Shown: piece after piece, positions 54,072 to 63,122 of the stretch
Layout of the letters: every line of letters starts with the position of its first letter
Position numbering within the stretch: position 1 is the first letter of the stretch
Origin: Tunturiibacter empetritectus
GTDB lineage: Bacteria; Acidobacteriota; Terriglobia; Terriglobales; Acidobacteriaceae
Length of the DNA stretch: 64,000 nt
NCBI RefSeq assembly: GCF_013410875.1
Contig: NZ_JACCCU010000002.1
Location: 248,001-312,000 of the forward strand
Direction: 5' to 3'
Notes under the pieces: model-generated
Databases searched by the model: none
The model's input: only the letters and a program-made list of their open reading frames with translations
What the model was told of the DNA's origin: nothing
Made by a program: the position numbers and the translations under genes

Positions 54072-55685
54072 ATGGCTCCCCGCACCCGCCGCGCACTCTT
54101 CTCCGCTACCGTCTTTCTGGCCACCTGCGCCGTCATCGGCTCCTTCATCAACCAGAAGGTCGCCGCCCAGTCCGCCAGCGATGAGTCCACCCTGCGCGAC
54201 TCACTCCACTCCTTCACCAACGTCTACTCCCTGGTCGAGCAGAACTACGCTGAGCCCCTCAACACCGACAAGACCGACAAGGCCATCTACGACGGCGCGA
54301 TTCCAGGCATGCTCCACGTCCTCGATCCCCACTCAAACTTCTACGACCCCAAAGCCTTCGCCCAGATGCGCGAAGACCAGCACGGCAAGTACTACGGCGT
54401 CGGCATGACCATTCAGCCGCAGCCCACCCCCAGCGGCAAGACCAAAATCGTCGTTCTCTACCCCTTCGAAGGAACTCCCTCCTATAAAGCCGGCATCCGT
54501 CCCGGCGACGAGATCCTCACCGTCGACGGCAAATCCACTGAAGGCATGGACTCCACTGCAGTCGCCACCATGCTCAAAGGCGCACGCGGCACCCACGTCT
54601 CCGTCACGATGGTTCGCGAAGGCGCAGCCCGGCCTCTCGTCTTCGATCTCGTCCGCGACGAAATCCCCCGCCCCTCGGTTGATCTGGCCTTCCTGCTCAG
54701 CCCCGGCGTCGGCTACATCCACGTCTCCAGCTTCATCGAAACCACCAGCCACGAAGTCGGCGACGCACTCGACAAGTTCGGCGACATTCACGGCCTCGTC
54801 CTCGACCTGCGCGGTAACCCCGGCGGCCTGCTCAACGAAGCCGTCAACATGTCCGACAAGTTCCTGCAAAAGGGACAGATCGTAGTCTCCCAGCGTGGCC
54901 GCGCCTTCCCCGACCAGGTCTACCGCGCAACCCGCGGCGAAGAAGGTCCTAAGTTTCCCATCGTCGTTCTGGTCAACCGCAACACCGCCTCAGCCGCTGA
55001 GATCGTCTCCGGCGCCCTGCAGGATCACGACCGCGCCCTCATCGTCGGCGAAACCACCTTCGGCAAGGGCCTTGTGCAGACGGTCTTTCAGATCACCGAG
55101 AACACCGGCCTCGCCCTCACCACCTATCACTACTACACGCCCTCGGGCCGCCTCATCCAGCGCAACTACGACCATGTCTCCCTCTACGACTACTACTACG
55201 TCCGCGACGACGCTGACAAAACGAAGGACAAGAGCAACCTCGAGGTCAAACTCACCGACTCCGGACGTACCGTCTACGGCGGCGGCGGAATCACTCCTGA
55301 CGAGAAGATCGACAACCAGAAGTTGAACCACTTCCAGGACAGCCTCCTCATCCACTACGCCTTCTTCAACTTCAGCAAGCACTATCTCGCCAGCCACACC
55401 GTCACCAAAGACTTCACGGTCGACGATGCAGTCCTCCAACAGTTCAAGGCCTTCCTCAAGGACAATCAGGTTGACTACACCGACTCCGACATCGCCGGCG
55501 TCAGCGACTGGGTCAAGGAGAGCATCAAGAGCGAGCTCTTCACCTCGCAGTTCGGTCAACTCGAAGGTCTCAAAGTCCGCGCCGAGTGGGACCCCCAGAT
55601 CGCCAAGGCAGTCACCTTCCTACCCGAAGCCCAGACCCTCGAAGATCACTCCAAGCTGGCCCAGAAGAACACCGCCAGCCGCTAA
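54072..55685 (+). CDS. S41-family C-terminal processing peptidase
   Basis: Exported serine protease that trims C-termini or degrades tagged proteins. The 537-residue protein has an N-terminal signal/anchor (about 8-32). A PDZ domain follows (about 110-195, KYYGVGMTIQPQPTPSGKTK to PGDEILTVDGKSTEGM), then the S41 catalytic core. The nucleophile Ser lies in NRNTASAAEIVSGAL (about 306) and the general-base Lys in TTFGKGLVQ (about 331). The tail DUF-like part carries no known motif. The ATG at 54072 is preferred over TTG 54054. A TATACT lies 75 bases upstream, but no -35 is clear. Confidence 0.92.
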   Translation: MAPRTRRALFSATVFLATCAVIGSFINQKVAAQSASDESTLRDSLHSFTNVYSLVEQNYAEPLNTDKTDKAIYDGAIPGMLHVLDPHSNFYDPKAFAQMREDQHGKYYGVGMTIQPQPTPSGKTKIVVLYPFEGTPSYKAGIRPGDEILTVDGKSTEGMDSTAVATMLKGARGTHVSVTMVREGAARPLVFDLVRDEIPRPSVDLAFLLSPGVGYIHVSSFIETTSHEVGDALDKFGDIHGLVLDLRGNPGGLLNEAVNMSDKFLQKGQIVVSQRGRAFPDQVYRATRGEEGPKFPIVVLVNRNTASAAEIVSGALQDHDRALIVGETTFGKGLVQTVFQITENTGLALTTYHYYTPSGRLIQRNYDHVSLYDYYYVRDDADKTKDKSNLEVKLTDSGRTVYGGGGITPDEKIDNQKLNHFQDSLLIHYAFFNFSKHYLASHTVTKDFTVDDAVLQQFKAFLKDNQVDYTDSDIAGVSDWVKESIKSELFTSQFGQLEGLKVRAEWDPQIAKAVTFLPEAQTLEDHSKLAQKNTASR

Positions 55686-55706
55686 ACCTTAACTCATCGC
55701 CGATAG

Positions 55707-55741
55707 AAAAAGGCGTTCAAGCACAAGCTTGAACGCCTTTT
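55707..55741 (+). terminator. Terminator after the S41 peptidase gene
   Basis: The stem aggcgttcaagc/gcttgaacgcct (55711-55722 with 55727-55738, loop acaa) is followed by ttt. A-rich sequence on the other side allows use from the tRNA direction too. Confidence 0.8.
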
Positions 55742-55757
55742 CCATGCTTCAAAGTAA

Positions 55758-55832
55758 TGGAGCGGGAGACCGGGATCGAACCGGCGACATTCAGCTTGGG
55801 AAGCTGACGTTCTGCCACTGAACTACTCCCGC
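55758..55832 (-). tRNA. tRNA-Gly (anticodon CCC)
   Basis: Read on the minus strand, the acceptor arms GCGGGAG/CTCCCGC are followed by an encoded TCCA. The D arm is GTTCAGTGGCAGAAC, the anticodon stem TCAGC/GCTGA has loop TTCCCAA (positions 34-36 CCC), and the T arm is GCCGG-TTCGATC-CCGGT. All arms pair. It reads GGG codons. Confidence 0.95.
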
Positions 55833-56003
55833 ATCACATCCGATTATACGCAAAAGATTCAAGCAAAACTTGAGGGTTTCTCTGCTTCACTCAATCGCAC
55901 CCATCAGGCACAAAGATCCGCACGCTTCGCGCACACATCAAAAGATGGCTGCCGACATCTCACTCTTCATTCTCAACCCCGAGGCCTATCATGGATCTAA
56001 ATC

Positions 56004-57062
56004 ATGGTTCGCAAGATCGTTCACGTAGATATGGACGCGTTCTATGCCTCGGTCGAGCAACGTGATGATCCGGCGCTGCGCGGAAGACCCGTCGTCGTCG
56101 CCTGGCGTGGCAAGCGATCCGTGGTCTGTGCAGCCTCCTACGAGGCTCGACGCTTTGGTGTCCACTCCGCCATGCCGGCCATTCATGCCGAACGGCTGTG
56201 TCCAGAGGCGATCTTCATACCGCCTGACTTCACTCGCTACCGTGCCGTCTCCCGTGCCGTGCGAGACATCTTCCAGCGCCACACCGATCTGATCGAGCCT
56301 CTCTCCCTCGACGAGGCTTATCTCGACGTCACCGAGAACAAGACCGGCCTGCCCACCGCAACGCGGGTAGCCATCACCATCCGGCAGCAGATTCAAGATG
56401 AGCTCCACCTCACAGCATCCGCCGGGGTGGCGCAAAATAAATTCCTCGCCAAGATCGCCTCCGACTGGCGCAAACCAAACGGTCTCTTCGTCATTCAACC
56501 CGAGGAGGTTCAAACCTTCCTCCCTCCCCTTCCCGTCGCACGCATCCCCGGCGTCGGCAAGGTCACCGAAACCCGCCTGAAGCAGATCGGCATCCTTACC
56601 ATCGCTGACCTGCTGGCCCTGGAATCAAGCGCCCTCGAAGCCCAGTTCGGCCGTTACGGAGTACGCCTCCACGAGCTGGCCCGGGGGATCGACCACAGCA
56701 AGGTCATCCCGGATAGGCCAACCAAATCCATCTCTGCCGAAGACACCTTCGAGCGCGACATTCCCCTGTCTGAAACCGAGGAGCTCATCCGTCGTCTCGC
56801 AGAAAAAGTGTGGATCGCCTCCCGCAAAGAAGGTCGCATAGCGCGAACCGTGGTTCTAAAACTAAAGACAAGCGATTTCACCATCCTCACCCGCAGCCAC
56901 ACCCCTCCCGTCCCTCCAGAATCCTGCGAGGAGCTCACCGCTATCGCTCTCTTCCTCCGAGGGCGTATAACTCTGGAACCCGCTCAACGCTTCCGTTTGG
57001 TGGGGGTCGGCCTGAGTAACTTTCGCGACGCCGAAAGCCCGCAGTCCCCTCTGTTCGACTAG
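56004..57062 (+). CDS. dinB: DNA polymerase IV (Y family)
   Basis: Error-prone translesion polymerase. The 352-residue protein has the catalytic HVDMDAFYASVEQRD (Asp 9) and SLDEAYLDVT (Asp 103, Glu 104), then the helix-hairpin-helix-like IPGVGKVTETRLKQIGI (about 180-196). The little-finger domain follows. The last residues QSPLFD (347-352) are a beta-clamp-binding motif. No LexA-type operator was recognised upstream. Confidence 0.95.
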   Translation: MVRKIVHVDMDAFYASVEQRDDPALRGRPVVVAWRGKRSVVCAASYEARRFGVHSAMPAIHAERLCPEAIFIPPDFTRYRAVSRAVRDIFQRHTDLIEPLSLDEAYLDVTENKTGLPTATRVAITIRQQIQDELHLTASAGVAQNKFLAKIASDWRKPNGLFVIQPEEVQTFLPPLPVARIPGVGKVTETRLKQIGILTIADLLALESSALEAQFGRYGVRLHELARGIDHSKVIPDRPTKSISAEDTFERDIPLSETEELIRRLAEKVWIASRKEGRIARTVVLKLKTSDFTILTRSHTPPVPPESCEELTAIALFLRGRITLEPAQRFRLVGVGLSNFRDAESPQSPLFD

Positions 57063-57350
57063 ATCCACATCAAGCCCGCGCAACATGGCCGCGAACAGCA
57101 GTGAGATAATCTCCAAAATTTCTCTTTATAAAGCTGCCGCCATTTGAATCTCACTTCCATCTAACGCAGGTGAATGTCATAAAGGAAACAAAATGTTTCG
57201 CAAGTTCAATCAACCGTGCTGGATTGGTTTAACATCGTTTTCAGACCCTTGGCTTTAGTGATGCTCCTTCAACCTGTTGCGTAGCGAGGTCATACCGTCT
57301 TGTCTCCTTTCACCGGACATTCGCCGACAGATACCTCTCAAAACAGAATC
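57063..57350. other. Intergenic region upstream of the respiratory cluster
   Basis: No gene is supported. It is AT-rich near 57110-57250 and probably holds the promoter of the coxB-to-cytochrome b cluster, but no site is convincing. Confidence 0.4.
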
Positions 57351-58379
57351 ATGCCCGCATGGATCTTGCGGGGAGCAGCGTTCAGCCTGTCTTTAGTTGC
57401 CGGCACGGCCTTCGCGCAAACCCCCACCAATGTCTTCGACCCCGCAGGCACTCCGGCACGCTCCACCTTCGGCCTGTCGATGCTTGTCCTCTCTATCACG
57501 CTGGTTATATTTCTCATCGTCGCCGGCCTCTTGCTCTATGCGCTGATCCGCTTCCGCCACCGCCCGACGGACTCCAATCGCGAGCCCGCCCAGATCTACG
57601 GCAGCAACCAGATCGAGCTCTCCTGGACCGTCATTCCGATCCTGATCGTCGTTACGCTCTTCCTCACCACCACGCGCGTGATCCTCGGAACCCAGGCAAT
57701 TCCCAAGCCCGCAAGCGCCATGGATGTAACCGTCATCGGCCATCAGTTTTGGTGGGAGTATCGCTATCCCAAATCCGGCGTTGTCACCGCCAACGAGCTC
57801 CACGTTCCCATCAGCGATCCCGCATCGCCTACCCCAACCTATCTCACCATGTCCTCCGCCGACGTCTCCCACAGCTTCTGGGTGCCTCGCCTCGCCGGCA
57901 AGATGGACCTAATCCCAAATCGCGTCAACACCATGTGGATCGACCCTGAAGCAACAGGCCTCTATCTCGGCCAGTGCGCCCAATACTGCGGCACCCAGCA
58001 TGCCAAGATGCTCCTCCGCGTCTACGCGCAGTCCCCGCAGGAATTCGCCGCGTGGATCGAGCAGCAGAACAAACCCGCGCAACAAGAATTCCCCGGCAAC
58101 CCCGCCGCGACCGAAGGCCAGGCCGTCTTCATGAAGAACGCCTGCATCAACTGCCACACCGTCAAAGGAACCGTCGCCACCGGTCGCTTCGGCCCCGATC
58201 TGACCCATCTCGCCAGCCGCGACACCATCGCCTCCGGCCCGATTCAAAACACGCCCGAGAATCTGAAGAAGTGGGTCGAGGATCCAAACACCATGAAGCC
58301 CGGCTCGCTGATGCCGGCGATGCACCTGAACGATCATGATCTCGACGTCATCACCGCTTATCTCTCTCAGCTTCACTAA
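57351..58379 (+). CDS. coxB: Cytochrome c oxidase subunit II with fused cytochrome c (caa3 type)
   Basis: Electron-entry subunit of the terminal oxidase, 342 residues. A signal peptide and two membrane helices come first (helices about 36-60 and 80-100). The CuA domain has His in SHSFWVP and the C-x3-C...H...M site CAQYCGTQHAKM (Cys 209 and 213). A C-terminal haem c domain is fused, with CINCH at about 265-269 and a Met ligand in PGSLMPAM. The fusion marks a caa3-type oxidase. The ATG at 57351 gives a good signal peptide; an in-frame TTG at 57300 is rejected. It starts a seven-gene cluster. Confidence 0.95.
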   Translation: MPAWILRGAAFSLSLVAGTAFAQTPTNVFDPAGTPARSTFGLSMLVLSITLVIFLIVAGLLLYALIRFRHRPTDSNREPAQIYGSNQIELSWTVIPILIVVTLFLTTTRVILGTQAIPKPASAMDVTVIGHQFWWEYRYPKSGVVTANELHVPISDPASPTPTYLTMSSADVSHSFWVPRLAGKMDLIPNRVNTMWIDPEATGLYLGQCAQYCGTQHAKMLLRVYAQSPQEFAAWIEQQNKPAQQEFPGNPAATEGQAVFMKNACINCHTVKGTVATGRFGPDLTHLASRDTIASGPIQNTPENLKKWVEDPNTMKPGSLMPAMHLNDHDLDVITAYLSQLH

Positions 58380-58403
58380 CCCTTTACCGGAAAGAAGCGA
58401 AGC

Positions 58404-60089
58404 ATGACTACAACTCCCGTATTGGAAGCGATCGACGAGACACAGGAGACGCAGGGCAAGCAGCCGCTCAACGTTATCTACGAGTGGCTGACCACGGTCG
58501 ATCATAAAAAGATCGGCCTGATGTACATCGTCTACGCCCTCATCTTTCTCGTCATCGGCGGCTTCGAAGCGATCCTGATGCGCATTCAGCTCGCCATTCC
58601 AAACAACCACTTCGTCTCACCGCAGGTCTTCAATCAGCTCTTCACCATGCACGGCACCACCATGGTCTTTTTCATGGGCATGCCTATCCTCTTCGGCATG
58701 GGAAACTACCTCGTCCCCCTGATGATCGGCGCGCGCGACATGGCCTTCCCACGGCTGAACGCCTTCAGCTTCTGGATCTCCGCCTTCGCCGGCCTCCTGC
58801 TCTACTTCAGTTACATCGGCGGCAGCGGCCTCTACGCCGCAGGCTCCGCGCCTGACGTCGGATGGTTCGCCTATGCCCCTCTCACCTCAAAAGTCTTCTC
58901 CCCCGGCCACAGCACCGACTACTGGACCCTCGCCGTCTTTCTCAGCGGCATAGGTAGCATAGGAACTGCACTGAACATCGTCACCACCATCCTCTGCATG
59001 CGCTGCAAGGGCATGAAGATGAGCCGCATGCCGCTGCTTCCCTGGCTCTATCTCGTCATGTCCTGCCTCGTCTTCGTCGCCGTCAGTCCGCTCACCGCCG
59101 CGCAGGTCATGCTCACGCTGGACCGCTATCTCGGCGCTCACTTCTTCGATACCCAGGCCGGCGGCTCCGCCATCTTGTGGATGCACTTCTTCTGGATCTT
59201 CGGCCACCCCGAGGTCTACGTCCTCGTACTCCCCGCCTTCGCCTTCGCCAACGAGATCATCCCCGTCTTCTCCCGCAAGGCCATGTTCGGCTACCCCGCG
59301 ATGGTCGCGGCTTCGGTCTCCATCGGCTTCATCAGCCTCAGCGTCTGGGCGCACCATATGTTCACCGCCGGCCTCGGCCCCGCCGGCAACACCTTCTTCG
59401 TCTTCGCCACCATGGTCATCTCGGTGCCGACCGGCATTAAGATCTTCAACTGGCTCGCCACCATCTGGGGCGGCAAAATCATCTTCGCCGTTCCGATGAT
59501 GTTTATGATCGGCTTTCTCTTCCAGTTCCTCATCGCTGGCCTCACCGGCATCATGCTCTCGGCGGCACCATTCGACTGGCAGCTCAGCGCCTCGTACTTC
59601 GTCGTCGCGCACTTCCACTACGTACTCGTCGGAGCGATCGTCTTCTCGCTCTTCAGCGCCTTCTACTACTGGTACCCCAAAGTCACCGGCAAGATGATGA
59701 GCGAAACACTCGGCAAATGGCACTTCTGGCTCTTCCTCATCGGCTTCCACCTTACCTTCGACTTCATGCACGTCCCCGGCATCCTCGGCATGCCGCGACG
59801 TATCTACACCTACGAAGCTGGCCGCGGCTGGGACACCCTGAACTTCATCATCGGTATCGGAGCTATCTTTCAGGCCGCAGGTACCCTCGTCCTGGTCTAC
59901 AACATGATTCACTCCTACTACAAAGGCAAAGAGGCTGGCCATGATCCCTGGGACGCCTGGACCCTCGAATGGTCTGTCCCTTCCCCGCCGCCGTCCTATA
60001 ACTTCGCCATCGAGCCAACCGTCAGCAGCCGCCGCCCACTCTGGGATATCAAGCACCCAGAAGATCCAGACTCGGACTACGAATCATGA
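58404..60089 (+). CDS. coxA: Cytochrome c oxidase subunit I
   Basis: Catalytic haem-copper subunit reducing oxygen to water and pumping protons. The 561-residue, 12-helix protein has the low-spin haem ligand in TMHGTTMVFF (His 83). The cross-linked His-Tyr site lies in WIFGHPEVYVLVLP, the CuB His pair in WAHHMFTAG and the two haem ligands in VAHFHYVLVG. The Glu and Tyr of GHPEVY mark an A-type oxidase with the usual proton channels. It overlaps coxC by four bases. Confidence 0.97.
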   Translation: MTTTPVLEAIDETQETQGKQPLNVIYEWLTTVDHKKIGLMYIVYALIFLVIGGFEAILMRIQLAIPNNHFVSPQVFNQLFTMHGTTMVFFMGMPILFGMGNYLVPLMIGARDMAFPRLNAFSFWISAFAGLLLYFSYIGGSGLYAAGSAPDVGWFAYAPLTSKVFSPGHSTDYWTLAVFLSGIGSIGTALNIVTTILCMRCKGMKMSRMPLLPWLYLVMSCLVFVAVSPLTAAQVMLTLDRYLGAHFFDTQAGGSAILWMHFFWIFGHPEVYVLVLPAFAFANEIIPVFSRKAMFGYPAMVAASVSIGFISLSVWAHHMFTAGLGPAGNTFFVFATMVISVPTGIKIFNWLATIWGGKIIFAVPMMFMIGFLFQFLIAGLTGIMLSAAPFDWQLSASYFVVAHFHYVLVGAIVFSLFSAFYYWYPKVTGKMMSETLGKWHFWLFLIGFHLTFDFMHVPGILGMPRRIYTYEAGRGWDTLNFIIGIGAIFQAAGTLVLVYNMIHSYYKGKEAGHDPWDAWTLEWSVPSPPPSYNFAIEPTVSSRRPLWDIKHPEDPDSDYES

Positions 60090-60697
60090 CAACTGTGACG
60101 ACTGCAAGCAGAATCCCAATCGACGGCCCCGTAGAGACCCCGTGGAAGCTGCCCTATCGCGGCACCATCGGCATGGCGTGTCTCATCATCGCCGAGTCCG
60201 CCATCTTCATCATCTTCGTCGTCGCCTATATCTACTACATCGGCAAGAGTCTCAGCGGGCCAACCCCCGCGCAGGTTCTCGAGCTTCCCATCTTCGGCAC
60301 CATCTGTCTCCTCTCGAGCAGCATCTTCGTTCATCTCGCCGTCAGCTCTCTGCGCAAAGACAACCGCCGAGGCTGCACCCTGAATCTCGCCATCACCGTC
60401 CTCCTCGGACTTATCTTTCTAGCGACCACAGCCCGCGAGTGGTATCACCTCATCCACGACGAGGGTCTCACCATCAAGACCAACCTCTTCGGCACCACCT
60501 ACTACTCTTTGGTCGGCCTGCACGCAACCCACGTCGTCGTCGGCCTCATCATGCTCACTCTGGTCCTGGGCTTCTCGCTAACCGGCCACGTAAAAGAAGA
60601 GCACTCCGAGAAACTCGAAGTCCTCTCGCTCTACTGGCACTTCGTCGACGCAGTCTGGGTCGTCGTATTTCTCGTCGTCTACGTCTTAGGCAGATAA
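60086..60697 (+). CDS. coxC: Cytochrome c oxidase subunit III
   Basis: Membrane subunit of the oxidase that supports stable turnover. The 203-residue protein has five membrane helices, as in the short bacterial form. It carries WKLPYRGTIGMACLIIAESAIF (about 16-37), the HATHVVVGLIML segment with conserved His, and the ending YWHFVDAVWVVVFLVVYVLGR typical of the family. It follows coxA with a four-base overlap. Confidence 0.95.
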   Translation: MTTVTTASRIPIDGPVETPWKLPYRGTIGMACLIIAESAIFIIFVVAYIYYIGKSLSGPTPAQVLELPIFGTICLLSSSIFVHLAVSSLRKDNRRGCTLNLAITVLLGLIFLATTAREWYHLIHDEGLTIKTNLFGTTYYSLVGLHATHVVVGLIMLTLVLGFSLTGHVKEEHSEKLEVLSLYWHFVDAVWVVVFLVVYVLGR

Positions 60698-60719
60698 CTC
60701 TCTGGAGAGGAGGAGCACG

Positions 60720-61589
60720 ATGCAGGAAGAGCAACTCACGCCGTCCGCACAAAGCCACCAGCACGAACACCGGTCCGACACCGTCATCCTTCCGGCGCCA
60801 ACGCCCTGGCCCATGGTTCTCGCGCTCGGTCTCTCGCTCCTGATCGCCGGCATGGTCACGCACTGGGTCATCAGTCTGCTGGGACTCATCCTGACTCTGC
60901 GCGCCATGTTCGGCTGGTTCTTCGATATCTTCCCGCACGAGCTTCACGTCGCCGTCCCCGTTCAAACCGGCGTAATGAAGATTGCCAGCACCCGCACCAC
61001 ACGCGAACAGCTTCCCGTCAGTGCAGATCATCGTCAGATGCTGCCGGTTGAAACCTTCAGCGTCACCGCTGGCATCAAGGGCGGCATCGTCGGCGGCATC
61101 GCAATGATCATTCCCGCAGCTCTCTTCGGCCTGCTCAAATATCACAGCATCTGGTACGCCGTGAATCTTCTGGCTGCAGGCGGCTTCGTTAGCTGGGCGA
61201 GCGAGAGCACGGCCTTCCTCTGCCAGTTTCATCTCGAAGGCCTTCTAGCTGCTACTGGCATCCATGCCTTCACCTCCGTCCTCATCGGCCTTCTCTACGG
61301 AGCCATGCTCCCGATGTTCCCCAGAAAGCCGATCCTCACCGCCGGCTTCGTCGCGCCTCTGCTCTGGACCGGCCTCCTCTACTCCGCGCTCGGAGTAATC
61401 AGCCCTGTCCTCAACGCCCGTATCAACTGGCTATGGTTCGTCATCTCACAGATCGCCTTCGGTCTGGTCTGCGGCTTCATCGTCAACCTCCAGGTCAAGG
61501 TACGCACTCCGCAGTTCCGATCTCTGCCCTTCGCCGTTCGCGCCGGTATTCACAGCGATGTACCCATTACGAAAGACGACGACCAATGA
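60720..61589 (+). CDS. Cox-cluster membrane protein: subunit-IV-like N-terminus plus a six-helix domain
   Basis: The 289-residue protein is conserved in position but not a named enzyme. Residues about 25-75 (PTPWPMVLALGLSLLIAGMV to FGWFFDIFPHE) look like the small subunit IV of caa3 and related oxidases, with a His-rich lead (QSHQHEHRSD). The rest (about 115-275) has about five to six helices, GGIVGGIAMIIPAALFGLL and others, resembling conserved membrane proteins of cytochrome clusters. GGAGAGGAGG precedes the ATG. It overlaps the diheme cytochrome gene as ATGA. It is probably an assembly factor or extra subunit. Confidence 0.75.
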   Translation: MQEEQLTPSAQSHQHEHRSDTVILPAPTPWPMVLALGLSLLIAGMVTHWVISLLGLILTLRAMFGWFFDIFPHELHVAVPVQTGVMKIASTRTTREQLPVSADHRQMLPVETFSVTAGIKGGIVGGIAMIIPAALFGLLKYHSIWYAVNLLAAGGFVSWASESTAFLCQFHLEGLLAATGIHAFTSVLIGLLYGAMLPMFPRKPILTAGFVAPLLWTGLLYSALGVISPVLNARINWLWFVISQIAFGLVCGFIVNLQVKVRTPQFRSLPFAVRAGIHSDVPITKDDDQ

Positions 61590-62365
61590 GCGTAGCCCCT
61601 CGCAGACTTAAAGTGTTCGGCACCCTCATCCTGTCGACAGCGTGCCTCGCCACCATCGGATGCAGCCGCATCCACGGTCGCCCCGGACCAGGCCCCGAGG
61701 TCATACGACCCGATGAAGTCCTCGACTTCCCCACCCTCTACAAAGAAAACTGCGCAGCCTGCCACGGAGCAAACGGCAAGAACGGCGCAGCCATCGCGCT
61801 CGCCAACCCCATCTACCTCGCAGTAGCCGGAGAGCAGACCATCCACCAAACCATCACCAAAGGCGTCCCCGGCGGCCTGATGCCTGCCTTCGCCAGGACC
61901 TCCGGCGGATCACTCACCGACAAGCAGGTCGCGATCTTGTCGCAGGGCATCCTGCAGCAGTGGGGTGCCCCGGGTCAGCTAGCAGGAGTGACTCCTCCCC
62001 CCTACGCCGCCACCTCGCAGGGCGATGCCAACCGCGGCCAGCAAGCCTATGCCGCAGCCTGTGCGCGATGCCACGGAGCAAGCGGCGAAGGCACCTCGGT
62101 CGATCCCAAAACCAGTGATCCCAAAACCAGTGACTCTAAAGCAAGCGCAGAAAAACTAGGCTCCATCGTCAACCCGTCTTATCTCGCCCTCATCAGCGAT
62201 CAGGGCCTGCGCAGCATCGTCATCGCAGGCCGACCCGACGAGGGAATGCCCGACTGGCGCTCTGACTCCGCCCAGCCTCTCACCGATCAACAAATCACCG
62301 ACATCATCGCCTGGCTGGCCTCCAAACGCATCGCCGAACCCGGCCAGCCCTATCACTCTCACTAA
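61586..62365 (+). CDS. Diheme c-type cytochrome lipoprotein
   Basis: The 259-residue protein has a lipoprotein signal (MSVAPRRLKVFGTLILSTAC, lipobox ending at Cys 26 in ATIGC). Two haem c sites follow, CAACH at 56-60 and CARCH at 159-163, each with a later Met ligand (LMPAF and GMPDW). Near 172-185 lies a short tandem repeat, DPKTSDPKTSDSKAS. It is likely the carrier or docking cytochrome between the quinol-oxidising Rieske/b part and the caa3 oxidase. The start overlaps the previous stop by four bases. Confidence 0.9.
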   Translation: MSVAPRRLKVFGTLILSTACLATIGCSRIHGRPGPGPEVIRPDEVLDFPTLYKENCAACHGANGKNGAAIALANPIYLAVAGEQTIHQTITKGVPGGLMPAFARTSGGSLTDKQVAILSQGILQQWGAPGQLAGVTPPPYAATSQGDANRGQQAYAAACARCHGASGEGTSVDPKTSDPKTSDSKASAEKLGSIVNPSYLALISDQGLRSIVIAGRPDEGMPDWRSDSAQPLTDQQITDIIAWLASKRIAEPGQPYHSH

Positions 62366-62429
62366 ACATGTTTTTAAATTCGGAAGATAAAAGAATTGAA
62401 AAAGAAGCGCAACGCAGGAGCAGGAAGCA

Positions 62430-63122
62430 ATGACACCGAGTGAACAGCTCCCACCAACCGATCAAACCCGTGCTGGTCAAACGATGACCGAGCCGCACCC
62501 CGACTTCGTCAAAGACCCGAGCATCGCCGCGGGCCACTCCCGCCGCGCCTTCCTCTTCAAGCTCGCCCTCGCGGTCAACGGAGTCGTCGGCGTCGTTCTC
62601 GCCATCCCCATCGTCGGCTATCTACTCGGCCCCGCGCTCAAGAAGACCTCCGCCGAAAACTCCTGGATCAACCTTGGCCCAATCTCCGACTTTCCCGAAG
62701 GCGAAACCCGCCTCGTCAGCTACCGCAACCCCATCACAACCGACTGGGACGGCCAGACCGGCGACGTCCCTGCCTGGGTCCGCCGCGTCTCCGGCGACAC
62801 CTTCCAGGTCTTCGCCATCAACTGCGCTCACCTCGGCTGCCCCGTTCGCTGGTTCGCCCAGTCCAAGCTCTTCCTCTGCCCCTGCCACGGCGGCGCCTAC
62901 TACGCCGACGGAGCCCGTGCCTCCGGTCCACCCGAGCGAGGCCTCTTCGAGTACGACCACAAAGTCTCCAACGGCACCCTCATGATCAGCGCCGGCAGAA
63001 TGCCAACCCTCGCCAACGAAGCAAAGACCGTCGCTCCCCTCACTCAAATCAACGGCAGCCCCGCAGCCCGTCTCAATGCTATCGACCAACCCCAGCCGAG
63101 GTGCAGCTCATGCCAGACCTAA
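62430..63122 (+). CDS. Rieske iron-sulfur protein of quinol-cytochrome c reductase
   Basis: Carries electrons from quinol to cytochrome c through a [2Fe-2S] cluster. The 230-residue protein has a twin-arginine export signal (HSRRAFLFKL, Arg 38-39) with one anchor helix (about 43-68). The Rieske boxes are CAHLGC (132-137) and CPCHGG (150-155); the ligands are C132, H134, C150 and H153, with the disulfide C137-C152. The twin-arginine signal fits the tatBC operon in this window. It overlaps the cytochrome b gene by 13 bases. Confidence 0.93.
   Translation: MTPSEQLPPTDQTRAGQTMTEPHPDFVKDPSIAAGHSRRAFLFKLALAVNGVVGVVLAIPIVGYLLGPALKKTSAENSWINLGPISDFPEGETRLVSYRNPITTDWDGQTGDVPAWVRRVSGDTFQVFAINCAHLGCPVRWFAQSKLFLCPCHGGAYYADGARASGPPERGLFEYDHKVSNGTLMISAGRMPTLANEAKTVAPLTQINGSPAARLNAIDQPQPRCSSCQT

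Noticed and set aside
58887-60056. 389-residue open frame opposite coxA
   Set aside because: Antisense shadow. It is strongly acidic with no domains, while coxA on the other strand is certain.
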